64,000 bases of DNA from an uncultured Christensenella sp. (GCA_910578545.1 CAJTPT010000001.1:353481-417480); one strand, 5' to 3'. Shown: positions 1 through 9,368, numbered from the stretch's first letter. The notes: generated by a model not told the origin, from the sequence alone. Program-made: numbers and translations.

Positions 1-3000
1 TCCGACATAATTACTACCCCGCTCGACCGGCTATAGCTATACGAACGCGTGCCTATTTTGAGTGAGATCGAGGTGCCGAGCCACGATTCCTCTACCTTAA
101 AGGAATATGTAACGCCGTCGTCGTCCAAGTACTCGCCGACGAGCGAATTATAGTCGAGCGGCGCTTGACCTTCCATTATAATATCTTCGCCGCCGTCTAT
201 AGATAACACAAGCATACGCGTGCCGTTATCGGTCGACAATTCGACAGTAGCGGTTTTGGGATCGGTCAAGCCTATACCAGTTTGTACAAGCTCAAGCAGT
301 ATATCGCCGTCAACGTCGACGTAATCGTCGTACAAATAGTTTTCGTTCGTTTGCGCGTATTCGCCGTCCTTAAGCGTGAGCGTGGTAACGGTAAGCCTGG
401 AAGTTCCGATTTTAACCGACACATTGCCTTCCGCGTAAATCATGTCGGTATACGGCTTGAACGCGTCGTAAACGTCTTCCGACAAATAGCCGTTAACTCC
501 CCAGGTCATACCCATCGAGTTGAATTCGATAAGCGAAACAGAGGTTGCCGTGTCCATGCTTTCAAAGGTGTACAGCACAGTCCAAGTTTTTTTGGTGTTC
601 TTGTTGTAGTTGATAAGCGGGTACCAGCACAAATCTTCCTCTTGCGGCGTGCCGAAGGAGCCGGGGTATTCCCGGTGTATCTTGCTGTTTGCGGCTATAG
701 CGACGGTATCCAAGCCGCTGTCATACTCGCGAATGAACGTGCCGTAAATATCGGTCAACGCGCTTGCGGGTACAAAGTTGTTTATTCTGTCGGAAATCTC
801 GTCGCCGTTGCTGTTTAAGCGCGAGCGGTAAAGGAACACGTTGGGTGCGTCTGCGTCCGCGTAGAAGAAGTACTCTGTTTCGTTCTCGGTGTAGCCGAGC
901 ACAAAACCGCGCCCGTCAAGCCCGTACTCTACGCGCTCTTCGCGGTAAAGTGCGGTGAGACTTACATACTCGCTCGGCTGAGCAGTACCGTTGTCGTATC
1001 TGACAAAGGTGCCGTTCTCGGTTATCTTAAGCGTTTCGGTGCCATTGGTGTATTCGCAGACGAAACGCGCAAACGAAGCTTTATCCGTAAACGCGAGCGT
1101 GGTTTCGCCGTAACCGAGCGTCAAAACGTCGTTGGCGCGCTCGAGCGCGTATTCAGCGCCGCCTATCGTGACGGTCAAGCCATAGCGTCCGCGCCCGTCG
1201 CCTATAAACGTTTTGTACGGCTTGCCCGCGCCGCTTTGCGACGCGCCGTTGCCCGGCTCGAACAGTATTCCCAAATCTTCGTCTATGGTAAGCTCGTAGC
1301 GCACTCCGCCCGATACCGACACGTACTCGCCGCTGAATTCCTTGACAAGCCGCGCAGCGTTAAACGCGTAAACGCCTATCGCGCCCTGTACGAGCATGGT
1401 GACGTCGTCTTCCCTATAATTGACTAAGTAGTATTCCTTGCCGTCCGCCGTAAACGTGATCGCTTGCACGCCGTTGTACACCGTGTCGCTCGCCTCGACC
1501 GCGTCGTCGTTAAACAAAATTTCGCCGCCGCCGATAAACAGCTTATCGCCCTTTTCGGTAATCCACTCGCCGTCGAACGCGTCCGATACGTACGACGCCA
1601 TTACCAGCGCCGCGCCGCTCGGCGAAGTCAGCTTGTACGAGCCGTACGTTGTGGGCGCAAGCACTAACTCTACCTTGCTCGTAGCCGTAAAGCTTATTAC
1701 GTTGTTATTTACGGTATACGGCACCGTCTTGCCGCCTGTCGTCACACTGCCGTTTTCCACGTCGAACGTATATTTATTTGCGCCGTCAAACCAAGTGCCG
1801 CCAAGGTAGTCTTCTGCGGCGGATTTAACCTCGGAACCGGTGGAATTGACCCACTTTCCGTCGAGCACATAAATAAAGTCGACGTAATCCTCGTAGTTGA
1901 CGGTAAACGAGAGCGCGACCGTCGGGTCGTTATTTTCGCTGTCGCCGAGGAACATTACCGTTTGACCCTTGCCGACAACGTAGCCGCCGTCGTAGTAGTC
2001 GCCGCTCATAGAATCGGTATAGCGCGGCATGTATCGCGTGAGGTAATAGCCCTCGCCGTTCTCCACCAAGTACTCGCCGCCGATTATGACAAAGTGCGTC
2101 ATTACCGTGCCGAGCGAGAACGCCGTATCATACTTGTACGCGCCGACGGGCAGACCGTCGCCGATCGGATTCCAGCTTTTGTCGTGCTTCCAACCCGCGT
2201 CGGTTAGCACATACGATTCCATAAACGCGACGTACCCCGACAGAATTTCCTGCTTGGTCACCATAAACGCGTAATAGTCGGCACCGTCCGAATAAATGCT
2301 GACGGGCGCGCTGTATTCGATTTCCTCGGTCAGCTCGGGAAACGCCGGATCGGGCGTGTGGTCGAACACGTCGGTATGATAAAATGTATTTACGTGGTTG
2401 AGCTTAACGGTCTTTCCGTCCTTTGCGGGCGTGTACGATATTTCGTCGCCGAAGTCGATTGTCGCATACCCTGCGCCAAACGCCATGCCGTCGTACTGCT
2501 CGTGCACGGTTGTCAGTGAATAAAGCTCGATATCGCCGTCCAATTCCAAAAGCTTGGAAAATCTGTAGCCCTCTTTTGTGAACAAATCCTTGCTTACGTG
2601 CGTGCCGTAGGTGTAGGTGGTGGTCGTGCCATCCACGGTAAGCTTGACCGTCGTAGGCAGGTACGATATGCTCGATTTAAGCGCAGGCACTCCGTCGGTG
2701 ACTGTCCAGATAAGCGCGGGAAGCGTAAGAGCCGAAAGGTCGTCCGTCGTCTTCTCGCCGTAGCAAAGGCATACCCCCCCCCATGCCGAAATTTCGATGC
2801 TGCTCGTCACGTAGCTTTCAGCAACGTCGCTGTGGCTGGTATAATCCGTTACGGTTGCGCCCGCGATACCGCCTGCGGCTTTGCCCGTAACACCGCCGTC
2901 GCCGTAAACGAACGCACGGTAAATCGCCGAGCCGCCTCTTTTGTCGCCGACAATACCGCCCGCATTGCCGTCCGAGGTAACGCCTTGCGCTTCCGTTGCG

Positions 3001-3893
3001 TGATAGCCCGCGTTCTGTATTGCGCCGCCCTCGCCGAGCATTCCCGCGATACCGCCGGCGCAGTTCGCACCGTCGATAGCGCCCGACGACTCGACGTTGG
3101 TAATCATGCCCGAGCTACTGCCGACTATGCCGCCCGCCGTCTTTGCCGTAACGTCGGCTTTGGACAAAGAAAACTCTATGCGCCCGCCTGTGAGCATGCC
3201 GACTAAACCGCCTGCCGTGCCCTCGGCGTTGGAAATACTGCCCTCGACCGTGACGTTGTACAGACTCGCGCCGACTGCCGAATTCGCGGCCGCGCCGATG
3301 TATGCGCCGCCGACAGTCGAAGTGCAAACAATATCGAGGTTGGCGATCTTGCCCGTAAGCTCGTTTATAAACGGCTTGGTTAGCGTAAGCGTATAGTCGC
3401 CGCCGTCGTACACGCCGTCAAGCGCGACGATAGTTTCGTGCTCGGTCGCGGTTATATTCGCCGTTTGCACGTAGTACGCCGACTTAAACTCTTCCGAGCC
3501 GGATTTTACGTACTCGCCCAAAAGCGCGAGCTCGTCGGCATTATCAATAGTAAAGGGATTTTCTGCCGTACCCTCGCCGCCAAGCACCGAATCGTACTTA
3601 GCCGTAAGCGTTATGTCGCCTGTCACGCCCTCGGTAAATGTGTATTCGACGCCGTTCAAGTACCAGCCCGCAAAATCCCAGCCGAGCTTATCGGGGTCCT
3701 CGGCGGGTCGACTTACAAGTCCGCCTTTAGTGACGTACTGCGAATCGATGCTTCCGCCGCCGAGAGTGTCGAACGTGACGGTGTACGTCTTAGGCGCACC
3801 GGGATTGCGGGGCTTGTCGCTAGAACATGCCGCGGCGGCCGAGGCGGTCAACGCCAATGCAATGCACCCGAGCGCAACTTTGTATTTCTTCAT
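1..3893 (-). CDS. Large surface lipoprotein with InlB-type and GLUG repeats (C-terminus beyond window)
   Basis: Open on the minus strand for about 1,297 codons from ATG at 3893 to the left edge, so the C-terminus is missing. The start follows AGGAGG at good spacing. Residues 1-22 form a signal peptide ending in a run of Ala before Cys23, a lipobox-like site, so the mature protein is probably lipid-anchored outside the cell. Residues about 37-80 read as an InlB/Listeria-Bacteroides repeat (TVTFDTLGGG and later WDFAGWYLNG). Residues about 85-350 are Gly/Ala-rich GLUG-type repeats (GGLVGML, GGIVGSSSG, GGIAGMLG). The rest is long tandem beta-rich sequence rich in Tyr, Asp and Gly with no catalytic motif I recognise. 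A run of nine C at 2774-2782 does not break the frame. Likely an adhesin or surface-binding protein; the specific ligand is unknown. Confidence 0.85.
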   Translation of the reverse strand, partial: MKKYKVALGCIALALTASAAAACSSDKPRNPGAPKTYTVTFDTLGGGSIDSQYVTKGGLVSRPAEDPDKLGWDFAGWYLNGVEYTFTEGVTGDITLTAKYDSVLGGEGTAENPFTIDNADELALLGEYVKSGSEEFKSAYYVQTANITATEHETIVALDGVYDGGDYTLTLTKPFINELTGKIANLDIVCTSTVGGAYIGAAANSAVGASLYNVTVEGSISNAEGTAGGLVGMLTGGRIEFSLSKADVTAKTAGGIVGSSSGMITNVESSGAIDGANCAGGIAGMLGEGGAIQNAGYHATEAQGVTSDGNAGGIVGDKRGGSAIYRAFVYGDGGVTGKAAGGIAGATVTDYTSHSDVAESYVTSSIEISAWGGVCLCYGEKTTDDLSALTLPALIWTVTDGVPALKSSISYLPTTVKLTVDGTTTTYTYGTHVSKDLFTKEGYRFSKLLELDGDIELYSLTTVHEQYDGMAFGAGYATIDFGDEISYTPAKDGKTVKLNHVNTFYHTDVFDHTPDPAFPELTEEIEYSAPVSIYSDGADYYAFMVTKQEILSGYVAFMESYVLTDAGWKHDKSWNPIGDGLPVGAYKYDTAFSLGTVMTHFVIIGGEYLVENGEGYYLTRYMPRYTDSMSGDYYDGGYVVGKGQTVMFLGDSENNDPTVALSFTVNYEDYVDFIYVLDGKWVNSTGSEVKSAAEDYLGGTWFDGANKYTFDVENGSVTTGGKTVPYTVNNNVISFTATSKVELVLAPTTYGSYKLTSPSGAALVMASYVSDAFDGEWITEKGDKLFIGGGEILFNDDAVEASDTVYNGVQAITFTADGKEYYLVNYREDDVTMLVQGAIGVYAFNAARLVKEFSGEYVSVSGGVRYELTIDEDLGILFEPGNGASQSGAGKPYKTFIGDGRGRYGLTVTIGGAEYALERANDVLTLGYGETTLAFTDKASFARFVCEYTNGTETLKITENGTFVRYDNGTAQPSEYVSLTALYREERVEYGLDGRGFVLGYTENETEYFFYADADAPNVFLYRSRLNSNGDEISDRINNFVPASALTDIYGTFIREYDSGLDTVAIAANSKIHREYPGSFGTPQEEDLCWYPLINYNKNTKKTWTVLYTFESMDTATSVSLIEFNSMGMTWGVNGYLSEDVYDAFKPYTDMIYAEGNVSVKIGTSRLTVTTLTLKDGEYAQTNENYLYDDYVDVDGDILLELVQTGIGLTDPKTATVELSTDNGTRMLVLSIDGGEDIIMEGQAPLDYNSLVGEYLDDDGVTYSFKVEESWLGTSISLKIGTRSYSYSRSSGVVIMS

Positions 3894-4027
3894 AAATCCT
3901 CCTACTGGTATACGACCCGAAAAAAACACGCAAGCAAAAAAACAGTATATGGCGCCATTGCTTACGTGTAAAAATTTATTGTGTGTTATTGCCGAAAAAC
4001 CGACGTTCCGTCGCACCGTTCGGTTTT

Positions 4028-4061
4028 ATACAATATTGTATATTATACAAGACTGTATAAT
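4028..4061. promoter_or_regulatory. Two adjacent operator-like dyads downstream of the promoter
   Basis: ATACAATATTGTAT (4028-4041) is a perfect palindrome. It is followed directly by ATTATACA-n4-TGTATAAT (4042-4061), also perfect. They share ATACA/TGTAT half-sites and lie just downstream of the predicted promoter of the lipoprotein gene, where a bound repressor would block transcription. The regulator is not identifiable from sequence. Confidence 0.6.
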
Positions 4062-4062
4062 T

Positions 4063-4092
4063 AGGTTAGCATACTTGTACCGCAAATGTCAA
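4063..4092 (-). promoter_or_regulatory. Promoter of the surface lipoprotein gene
   Basis: On the minus strand, TTGACA (4087-4092) is separated by 18 nt from TAACCT (4063-4068). A TG one base upstream of the -10 makes it an extended -10 promoter. The predicted start lies in the paired dyads at 4028-4061, leaving about 165 nt of leader. Confidence 0.6.
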
Positions 4093-4136
4093 CTGTTTTA
4101 AGAACAGCTAAAGGACAAACGGCCAAACTCCGTTTG

Positions 4137-4397
4137 TCAATCAGACCCCTCTGTAAATATTTTTAATCTTATTTCTTCCAAATCCCACACAACTATATTA
4201 AGTTCCTCTAACGTAGAATCGGCTTTTATCTCGGAAACAGTATAGTCGGTTTTTCTCCCTTGCCACATTTCGCAACCGCAGTCATTGTGTATTAGTTTTT
4301 TGTGCAACGCGCAGTAATCCGATTTATTTCGCAAATATGTTTGTCTAAGCTTTAATAAGATCATTTTGCGATACTTACAGGTTTGGCACCTATTCAT
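4137..4397 (-). CDS. Small Cys-containing protein, unknown function
   Basis: Encodes about 86 residues if translation begins at the ATG at 4397, which has AAAGGA 11 nt upstream. A GTG at 4406 in the same frame is only 2 nt from that ribosome binding site and is less likely. The N-terminus has CQTCKYRK, followed by a Cys-Ala-Leu-His and a Cys-Gly-Cys, a spacing that could bind zinc (CxxC, CxxH, CxC). The C-terminal third is acidic and helical. No family is recognised. It is divergent from the XRE regulator at 4550, sharing the operator-rich gap, and resembles small accessory genes of prophages or islands. Confidence 0.55.
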   Translation of the reverse strand: MNRCQTCKYRKMILLKLRQTYLRNKSDYCALHKKLIHNDCGCEMWQGRKTDYTVSEIKADSTLEELNIVVWDLEEIRLKIFTEGSD

Positions 4398-4452
4398 ATT
4401 GCTCACTATCCTTTATCGCCTTGCGGCGTTCTATCTCCATACGCCCCTCGTT

Positions 4453-4519
4453 ATGATTAATAACCATAATTATATATGATTATTAATCATAAGTCAAGCC
4501 TTGTATGACTATAAATCAT
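4453..4519. promoter_or_regulatory. Three operator-like sites between divergent genes
   Basis: The 15-bp dyad ATGATTATTAATCAT is perfect at 4476-4490. Imperfect copies lie at 4453-4467 (ATGATTAATAACCAT) and 4505-4519 (ATGACTATAAATCAT). They fill the AT-rich gap between the Cys protein gene and the XRE gene. This is the classical layout for an autoregulated XRE repressor. Confidence 0.65.
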
Positions 4520-4549
4520 ATATTGATTATATAGTTTTTATATAGAGGG

Positions 4550-4765
4550 ATGTGTGTGATAACACCTGAACAAATAAGAGAAAGAATAGCCGAAGCTATA
4601 CAACAAAGCGGCATGACACAAACAGCAATTGCAAAGTCGCTTAATATTTCGCAATCCACAATAGCGCATTATTTAAAGGGCGACATTTTGCCTGCGCTTG
4701 ATACGTTTGCAAATTTGTGCAAGTTATTAGACGTTGATACAAATTATATCCTTTGTCAAGAATAA
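4550..4765 (+). CDS. XRE-family transcriptional regulator (HTH_3)
   Basis: 71 residues, essentially one lambda-repressor-type helix-turn-helix. The recognition region reads MTQTAIAKSLNISQSTIAHYL (about residues 22-42), followed by a helix ending in DVDTNYILCQ. There is no separate effector domain, so it is probably a minimal DNA-binding repressor. The ATG at 4550 abuts GAGGG; the GTG two codons later (4556) has better spacing and may be the real start. The three dyads upstream (4453-4519) are the obvious targets and suggest autoregulation plus control of the divergent small Cys gene. Confidence 0.85.
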   Translation: MCVITPEQIRERIAEAIQQSGMTQTAIAKSLNISQSTIAHYLKGDILPALDTFANLCKLLDVDTNYILCQE

Positions 4766-4857
4766 AGCGGCTAAGCTTTAGCGGTTACTTTCCGCACATA
4801 CGATAACTGTTGCTTTAACAAAGCTTTTCACTTAATTCCGAATTCCGAATTACAAAA

Positions 4858-4886
4858 GACGCCCCGCAAAAACCTTGCGAGGCGTC
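4858..4886. terminator. Terminator after tuf
   Basis: GACGCC-n-GCAA / TTGC-n-GGCGTC forms a GC-rich hairpin directly 3' of tuf. CTTTT follows on the minus strand and a T-rich tract on the plus strand, so it may also stop the XRE gene. The preceding ATTCCGAATTCCGAATT direct repeat recurs in other gaps of this window. Confidence 0.65.
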
Positions 4887-4911
4887 GATTTGTTTTTCGA
4901 TATTAATTAAA

Positions 4912-6114
4912 TTATTTGATGATCTCGGTGATAACGCCCGAGCCGACGGTTCTGCCGCCCTCGCGGATAGCGAAGCGCAAGCCCTTTTCGGCAGCGATCG
5001 GGTGGATAAGCGTAACGGTCATCGTTACGTTGTCGCCGGGGGTAACCATCTCTACGCCCTTCGGAAGCTCGACCAAGCCGGTAACGTCGGTCGTGCGGAA
5101 GTAGAACTGCGGACGATAGCCGTTGAAGAACGGGGTGTGACGGCCGCCCTCTTCCTTTTTAAGAACGTACACCTCTGCCTTGAACTCGGTGTGAGGGGTG
5201 ATGGAGCCGGGCTTTGCGATAACCTGTCCGCGCTCGATGTCCTTGCGGTCAACGCCACGGAGCAAGATACCTGCGTTATCGCCGGACTGTGCGAAGTCAA
5301 GCGACTTACGGAACATTTCGATACCGGTAACAACCGAGCTCTTCGTGGCTTTGATACCGACGATTTCGACGGGATCGCCGACCTTGATGGTTCCGCGCTC
5401 TACACGGCCGGTAGCAACGGTGCCGCGGCCGGTAATCGTGAAGATGTCTTCAACGGGCATAAGGAAGGGCTTATCAACGTCGCGTTCCGGAGTGGGAATA
5501 TAAGCGTCGACAGCTTCCATAAGCTTCATGATGCACTCGCAAGCGGGATCGTCGGCATTGCCGTTCTGCGCCGCTTCGAGAGCCTTAAGAGCCGAGCCGG
5601 GGATAACGGGAGCGCCGTCGCCGTCAAAGCCGTAGTTGCTAAGAAGCTCGCGAACTTCCATTTCGACAAGCTCGAGCATCTCGGGATCGTCGACTTGGTC
5701 GGTCTTGTTCATGAAAACAACAATCTTGGGAACGCCGACCTGACGTGCAAGAACGATGTGCTCACGTGTCTGGGGCATAACGCCGTCGGTTGCCGCAACA
5801 ACGAGGATTGCGCCGTCCATCTGCGCCGCGCCGGTAATCATGTTTTTAACATAGTCCGCGTGCCCGGGGCAGTCAACGTGTGCATAGTGACGGTTAGCCG
5901 TCTGATACTCAACGTGCGAGGTGTTGATGGTGATGCCGCGCGCCTTTTCTTCGGGCGCTTTATCAATCTGATCGTAACGCATCTGCTCTGCCAAGCCTTT
6001 GGCTGCGAGCACCATGGTGATAGCTGCGGTCAACGTGGTCTTGCCGTGGTCGACGTGGCCAATCGTACCGATGTTTACGTGCGGCTTGCTTCTGTCGAAT
6101 TTTGCCTTTGCCAT
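4912..6114 (-). CDS. tuf: Translation elongation factor Tu
   Basis: 400 residues, full length. It is the GTPase that delivers aminoacyl-tRNA to the ribosomal A site in the cytoplasm. The G1 motif GHVDHGKT is at about residue 19, followed by the switch I region (RGITINTSHVEY), G3 DCPGHADY, G4 NKTD (usually NKCD) and G5 SALKALE. Domains 2 and 3 are intact, with the C-terminal RFAIREGGRTVGSGVI signature. AGGAGG precedes the ATG. Last gene of the str operon, 306 bp after fusA. A hairpin terminator lies just downstream. Confidence 0.98.
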   Translation of the reverse strand: MAKAKFDRSKPHVNIGTIGHVDHGKTTLTAAITMVLAAKGLAEQMRYDQIDKAPEEKARGITINTSHVEYQTANRHYAHVDCPGHADYVKNMITGAAQMDGAILVVAATDGVMPQTREHIVLARQVGVPKIVVFMNKTDQVDDPEMLELVEMEVRELLSNYGFDGDGAPVIPGSALKALEAAQNGNADDPACECIMKLMEAVDAYIPTPERDVDKPFLMPVEDIFTITGRGTVATGRVERGTIKVGDPVEIVGIKATKSSVVTGIEMFRKSLDFAQSGDNAGILLRGVDRKDIERGQVIAKPGSITPHTEFKAEVYVLKKEEGGRHTPFFNGYRPQFYFRTTDVTGLVELPKGVEMVTPGDNVTMTVTLIHPIAAEKGLRFAIREGGRTVGSGVITEIIK

Positions 6115-6420
6115 TTTTAAATATCCTCCAAGAGAATTCTTTTTATTTTGGTTTTTATTATTCTAACACATTCTTTTAAAAATCACAACCGTTTTAACGG
6201 GGATTTTTCCAAAAGTTTTCCCTGCGCCTTTCGAAAAAGAAGCAGGCAAGAAAACTTTATTGTTATTGTTGGCGTGAATTAAAGAACGTATCGAAGAGCG
6301 CGAAGACGCGAGTAAGACAAGGAAGTCCGAGCGCCGACCGACGGGAATTCGGAACCGCCTAAATGCCCGAGGGCGACGCGACGACCGACGCCGTATCACG
6401 ACGCACAAACGCGCTCGAAA
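6115..6420. other. fusA-tuf intergenic spacer
   Basis: 306 bp without a convincing gene. It contains GC-rich sequence (about 6280-6415) of the same general style as the two related repeats at 8641 and 9369, but I cannot align it to them. No consensus promoter for tuf is visible. Confidence 0.4.
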
Positions 6421-8523
6421 TTATGCTTGCTGAGCCTTTGCGCGTTCGCCTATTACCTTTTCCGCAATGTTGCGCGGTACTTCGGCATAGTGGTCGAACT
6501 GCATGGTGTAGTTGCCGCGCCCCTGCGTGCGCGAACGAAGGTCGGTCGCGTAACCGAACATTTCGGAAAGCGGGATCTCCGCGTGGATTATCTGACTGCC
6601 GTTAACAAGGTCGGTGCCGAATATCGTGCCGCGGCGCGAGCTTACGTTGCCCATAACGTCGCCGAGGTATTCGTCGGGAAGAGTTACGTCCACCTTCATG
6701 ATAGGCTCGAGAAGGTACGCGTCGCCCTTTTTCATGCCGTCCTTAAACGCCATGGATCCTGCGATCTTAAACGCCATTTCGGACGAGTCGACCTCGTGGT
6801 AGCTTCCGTCGTAAAGAGTAACCTTAAAGTCAACGCACTCGTAGCCGGCAAGGATACCGCTCATGCGCGCTTCCTGAATGCCGTTGTCGACTGCGGGGAT
6901 ATATTCCTTCGGAACGGATCCGCCGACGGTCTTGTCCTCGAATACGTAGCCCTGGCCTTGTTCGAGCGGTTCCATAATGACCTTACAGTGACCGTACTGA
7001 CCTTTACCGCCGCTCTGACGAATGTACTTGCCTTCCGCCTCGACTTTCTTGCGAATGGTCTCGCGGTACGCAACCTGCGGCTTACCGACGTTGGCCTCTA
7101 CCTTGAACTCGCGGAGCAAGCGGTCGACGATGATGTCGAGGTGAAGCTCGCCCATACCCGCGATAATAGTCTGACCTGTTTCCTGGTCGGTGTAGGTCTT
7201 GAACGTCGGGTCTTCCTCGGCAAGCTTAATAAGCGCCATCGTCATCTTTTCCTGACCGGCCTTGGTCTTGGGCTCGATAGCGACGCGGATAACCGGCTCG
7301 GGGAATTCCATGCTTTCAAGAATAATCGGGTGCGACGCGTCGCAAAGCGTGTCGCCCGTGGTGGTGTCTTTAAGTCCGACGATTGCGCAGATGTCGCCCG
7401 AACGCACCTCTTCGATATCGGTACGCGAGTTGGCGTGCATCAAAAGAAGTCTGCCGATACGCTCTTTCTTGTCCTTGGTGGAATTGAGAACGTACGAACC
7501 TGCGGGGCAAACACCGCTGTAGCAACGGAAGAACGCAAGCTTGCCTACGAACGGGTCGGCGGCAATCTTGAACGCCAAGCCGGAGAACGGCTCCTTGTCG
7601 TCGGTCTTACGCTCGACTTCCGCGCCCGTGCGGTCGGTGCCCTTTACGTGCGCGATATCCAAAGGACTGGGAAGGTAGTAAACTACCGCGTCCAACAGCT
7701 TTTGTACGCCCTTGTTCTTGTACGACGAGCCGCAGAAAACGGGATTCATCGTCATGTTGATAGTCGCCTTGCGAACAGCTGTGCGAATCTCGTCGACCGT
7801 AAGCTCTTCGCCCGCGAAGAATCTTTCCATAAGCGCGTCGTCCGTTTCGGCAACCGCTTCCAAAAGGATTTGACGGTATTCGTCGGCCTGCGCCTTGTAC
7901 TCTGCGGGGATTTCGGTTTCGTTAATGACGTTGCCGAGGTCGTCCTCGTAGATTTCCGCCTTCATGGTAACAAGGTCGATCATACCCTTAAAGGTATCTT
8001 CCTTGCCGATGGGAATCTGAAGCGCGACGGGATGTGCGCCAAGGCGGGTCTTCATCATGTTGAGCACGTTAAAGAAGTTGGCGCCGTTAATGTCCATCTT
8101 GTTGACGTACGCGATACGGGGAACGCCGTACTTGTCCGCCTGACGCCAAACCGTTTCGGACTGAGGCTCAACGCCGCCCTTGGCACAGAAAACCGCTACG
8201 GCGCCGTCGAGGACCTTAAGCGAACGCTCGACCTCAACCGTAAAGTCGACGTGCCCGGGGGTGTCTATAAGATTGATACGCGTCATCGGCGCGGTGGGCG
8301 AAGTACGCCACTGCGTGGTGGTAGCCGCGGAGGTAATGGTTATACCGCGCTCCTGTTCCTGTACCATCCAGTCCATGGTCGCGCCGCCGTCGTGAACCTC
8401 GCCTATTTTGTGAACCTTACCGGTATAAAACAAAATACGCTCGGAAGTTGTGGTTTTGCCGGCATCGATGTGCGCCATAATACCGATATTACGCGTGTTT
8501 TCCAATGCAAATTGTCTTGCCAT
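6421..8523 (-). CDS. fusA: Translation elongation factor G
   Basis: 700 residues, full length. It is the GTPase that drives ribosomal translocation and, with RRF, recycling. The G1 motif AHIDAGKTT is near residue 17, followed by GITITSAATT (switch I), DTPGHVDFT (G3) and NKMD (G4). Domains II-V are complete, including the domain IV/V region with GNVSSRRG and the C-terminal SEMFGYATDLRSRTQGRG signature. AGGAAAT precedes the ATG. It lies between rpsG (265-bp gap) and tuf (306-bp gap), in the usual str order. Confidence 0.98.
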   Translation of the reverse strand: MARQFALENTRNIGIMAHIDAGKTTTSERILFYTGKVHKIGEVHDGGATMDWMVQEQERGITITSAATTTQWRTSPTAPMTRINLIDTPGHVDFTVEVERSLKVLDGAVAVFCAKGGVEPQSETVWRQADKYGVPRIAYVNKMDINGANFFNVLNMMKTRLGAHPVALQIPIGKEDTFKGMIDLVTMKAEIYEDDLGNVINETEIPAEYKAQADEYRQILLEAVAETDDALMERFFAGEELTVDEIRTAVRKATINMTMNPVFCGSSYKNKGVQKLLDAVVYYLPSPLDIAHVKGTDRTGAEVERKTDDKEPFSGLAFKIAADPFVGKLAFFRCYSGVCPAGSYVLNSTKDKKERIGRLLLMHANSRTDIEEVRSGDICAIVGLKDTTTGDTLCDASHPIILESMEFPEPVIRVAIEPKTKAGQEKMTMALIKLAEEDPTFKTYTDQETGQTIIAGMGELHLDIIVDRLLREFKVEANVGKPQVAYRETIRKKVEAEGKYIRQSGGKGQYGHCKVIMEPLEQGQGYVFEDKTVGGSVPKEYIPAVDNGIQEARMSGILAGYECVDFKVTLYDGSYHEVDSSEMAFKIAGSMAFKDGMKKGDAYLLEPIMKVDVTLPDEYLGDVMGNVSSRRGTIFGTDLVNGSQIIHAEIPLSEMFGYATDLRSRTQGRGNYTMQFDHYAEVPRNIAEKVIGERAKAQQA

Positions 8524-8640
8524 AATTATTTCCTCTAAATAAATTCGGAATGTGGAATTCGGAATTCGGAATTGTAGGGCGGCAAAGCCGCCGATTGATA
8601 TGTCTTTGACTTATTATAATAGCTGCAGAACGACAAGAAT

Positions 8641-8778
8641 GCGTGAGACTATCGGATTGCGTCGGCTTTTTAAGCGGTTACACGGCGCGGCGACAAAGCC
8701 GTAGCAGCGCTACGTCGATGAGCCGCAACAAAGTAAACGCCCCAAAAAAGCTAGCCGCTGCCGTATCGCATTCGCAGT
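8641..8778. repeat. Intergenic repeat copy B (rpsG-fusA gap)
   Basis: A sequence of about 140 bp with GGATTGCGT (8653), a central hairpin GTAGC-AGC-GCTAC (8701-8713), an A-rich tract and a terminal TCGCATTCGCA. It matches the copy at 9369-9499 in order and spacing: 48 versus 47 bp from GGATTGCGT to the hairpin. TATAAT on the minus strand near 8618 has no good -35. Confidence 0.55.
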
Positions 8779-8788
8779 CGTTTTAAAA

Positions 8789-9259
8789 CTACCACCTAAA
8801 GTGAGCAAACGCCTTGTTAGCCTCAGCCACTCTGTGCATTTCCTCTTTACGCTTTACAGCCGCGCCGGTGTTGTTGTACGCGTCCAAAAGCTCGCCCGCA
8901 AGGCGCTCGTCCATCGTCTTTTCGCCGCGCTTGCGTGCGAACATAACTATCCAACGTATAGCGAGCGTCTGTTGACGGTCGGCGCGTATCTCCAGCGGAA
9001 CCTGATAGGTCGAGCCGCCGACTCTGCGCGCTTTGACTTCCAGTTGCGGTTTGACGTTAGCCATAGCCTGGTTAAATACGTCAACCGGTTCGAGCGACGT
9101 CTTTTCCTTTATAATAGAAAATGCGTCGTACACAATTGCTTGAGCCGTGCCCTTCTTGCCGTCCAGCATGACCTGGTTGACAAGCTTGGTTACGACCTTG
9201 CTGTTATAGATAGGATCGGGTAATACGTCCCTTTTGGGAACCCCGCTTCTTCTCGGCAT
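8789..9259 (-). CDS. rpsG: 30S ribosomal protein S7
   Basis: 156 residues from the ATG at 9259, which follows AAGGAGATAAT. An in-frame upstream ATG would add 18 residues not found in S7 and lacks a good site. It starts with PRRSGVPKRDVLPDP and has the family motifs NQVMLDGKKGTAQ, RRVGGSTYQVP and the C-terminal helix ending in NKAFAHFRW. S7 nucleates assembly of the 30S head at the 3' domain of 16S rRNA and often autoregulates its operon. Second gene of the str operon. Confidence 0.98.
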   Translation of the reverse strand: MPRRSGVPKRDVLPDPIYNSKVVTKLVNQVMLDGKKGTAQAIVYDAFSIIKEKTSLEPVDVFNQAMANVKPQLEVKARRVGGSTYQVPLEIRADRQQTLAIRWIVMFARKRGEKTMDERLAGELLDAYNNTGAAVKRKEEMHRVAEANKAFAHFRW

Positions 9260-9368
9260 GATTATCTCCTTATTCGAATTTTTTAAGCGCAACCGCGCTT
9301 GGTTGATAGGCACAAAAAAGCTAAATCTATAAGTTAATTTACAGACTTACCGAAGACCGACGAGCAAA

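Noticed and set aside
282..3971. Open frames on the plus strand opposite the large lipoprotein gene
   Set aside because: They are short, overlap each other, and lie antisense to one continuous minus-strand frame with signal peptide and family repeats. GC-rich third positions create such shadows.
6163..6408. 81-codon minus-strand frame between fusA and tuf
   Set aside because: Basic, low-complexity translation (RRRSSRRPRAFRR), no ribosome binding site, lies in spacer sequence.
5002..8538. Long plus-strand frames opposite tuf and fusA (372 and 703 codons)
   Set aside because: Exact antisense of EF-Tu and EF-G codons; no ribosome binding site or recognisable protein.
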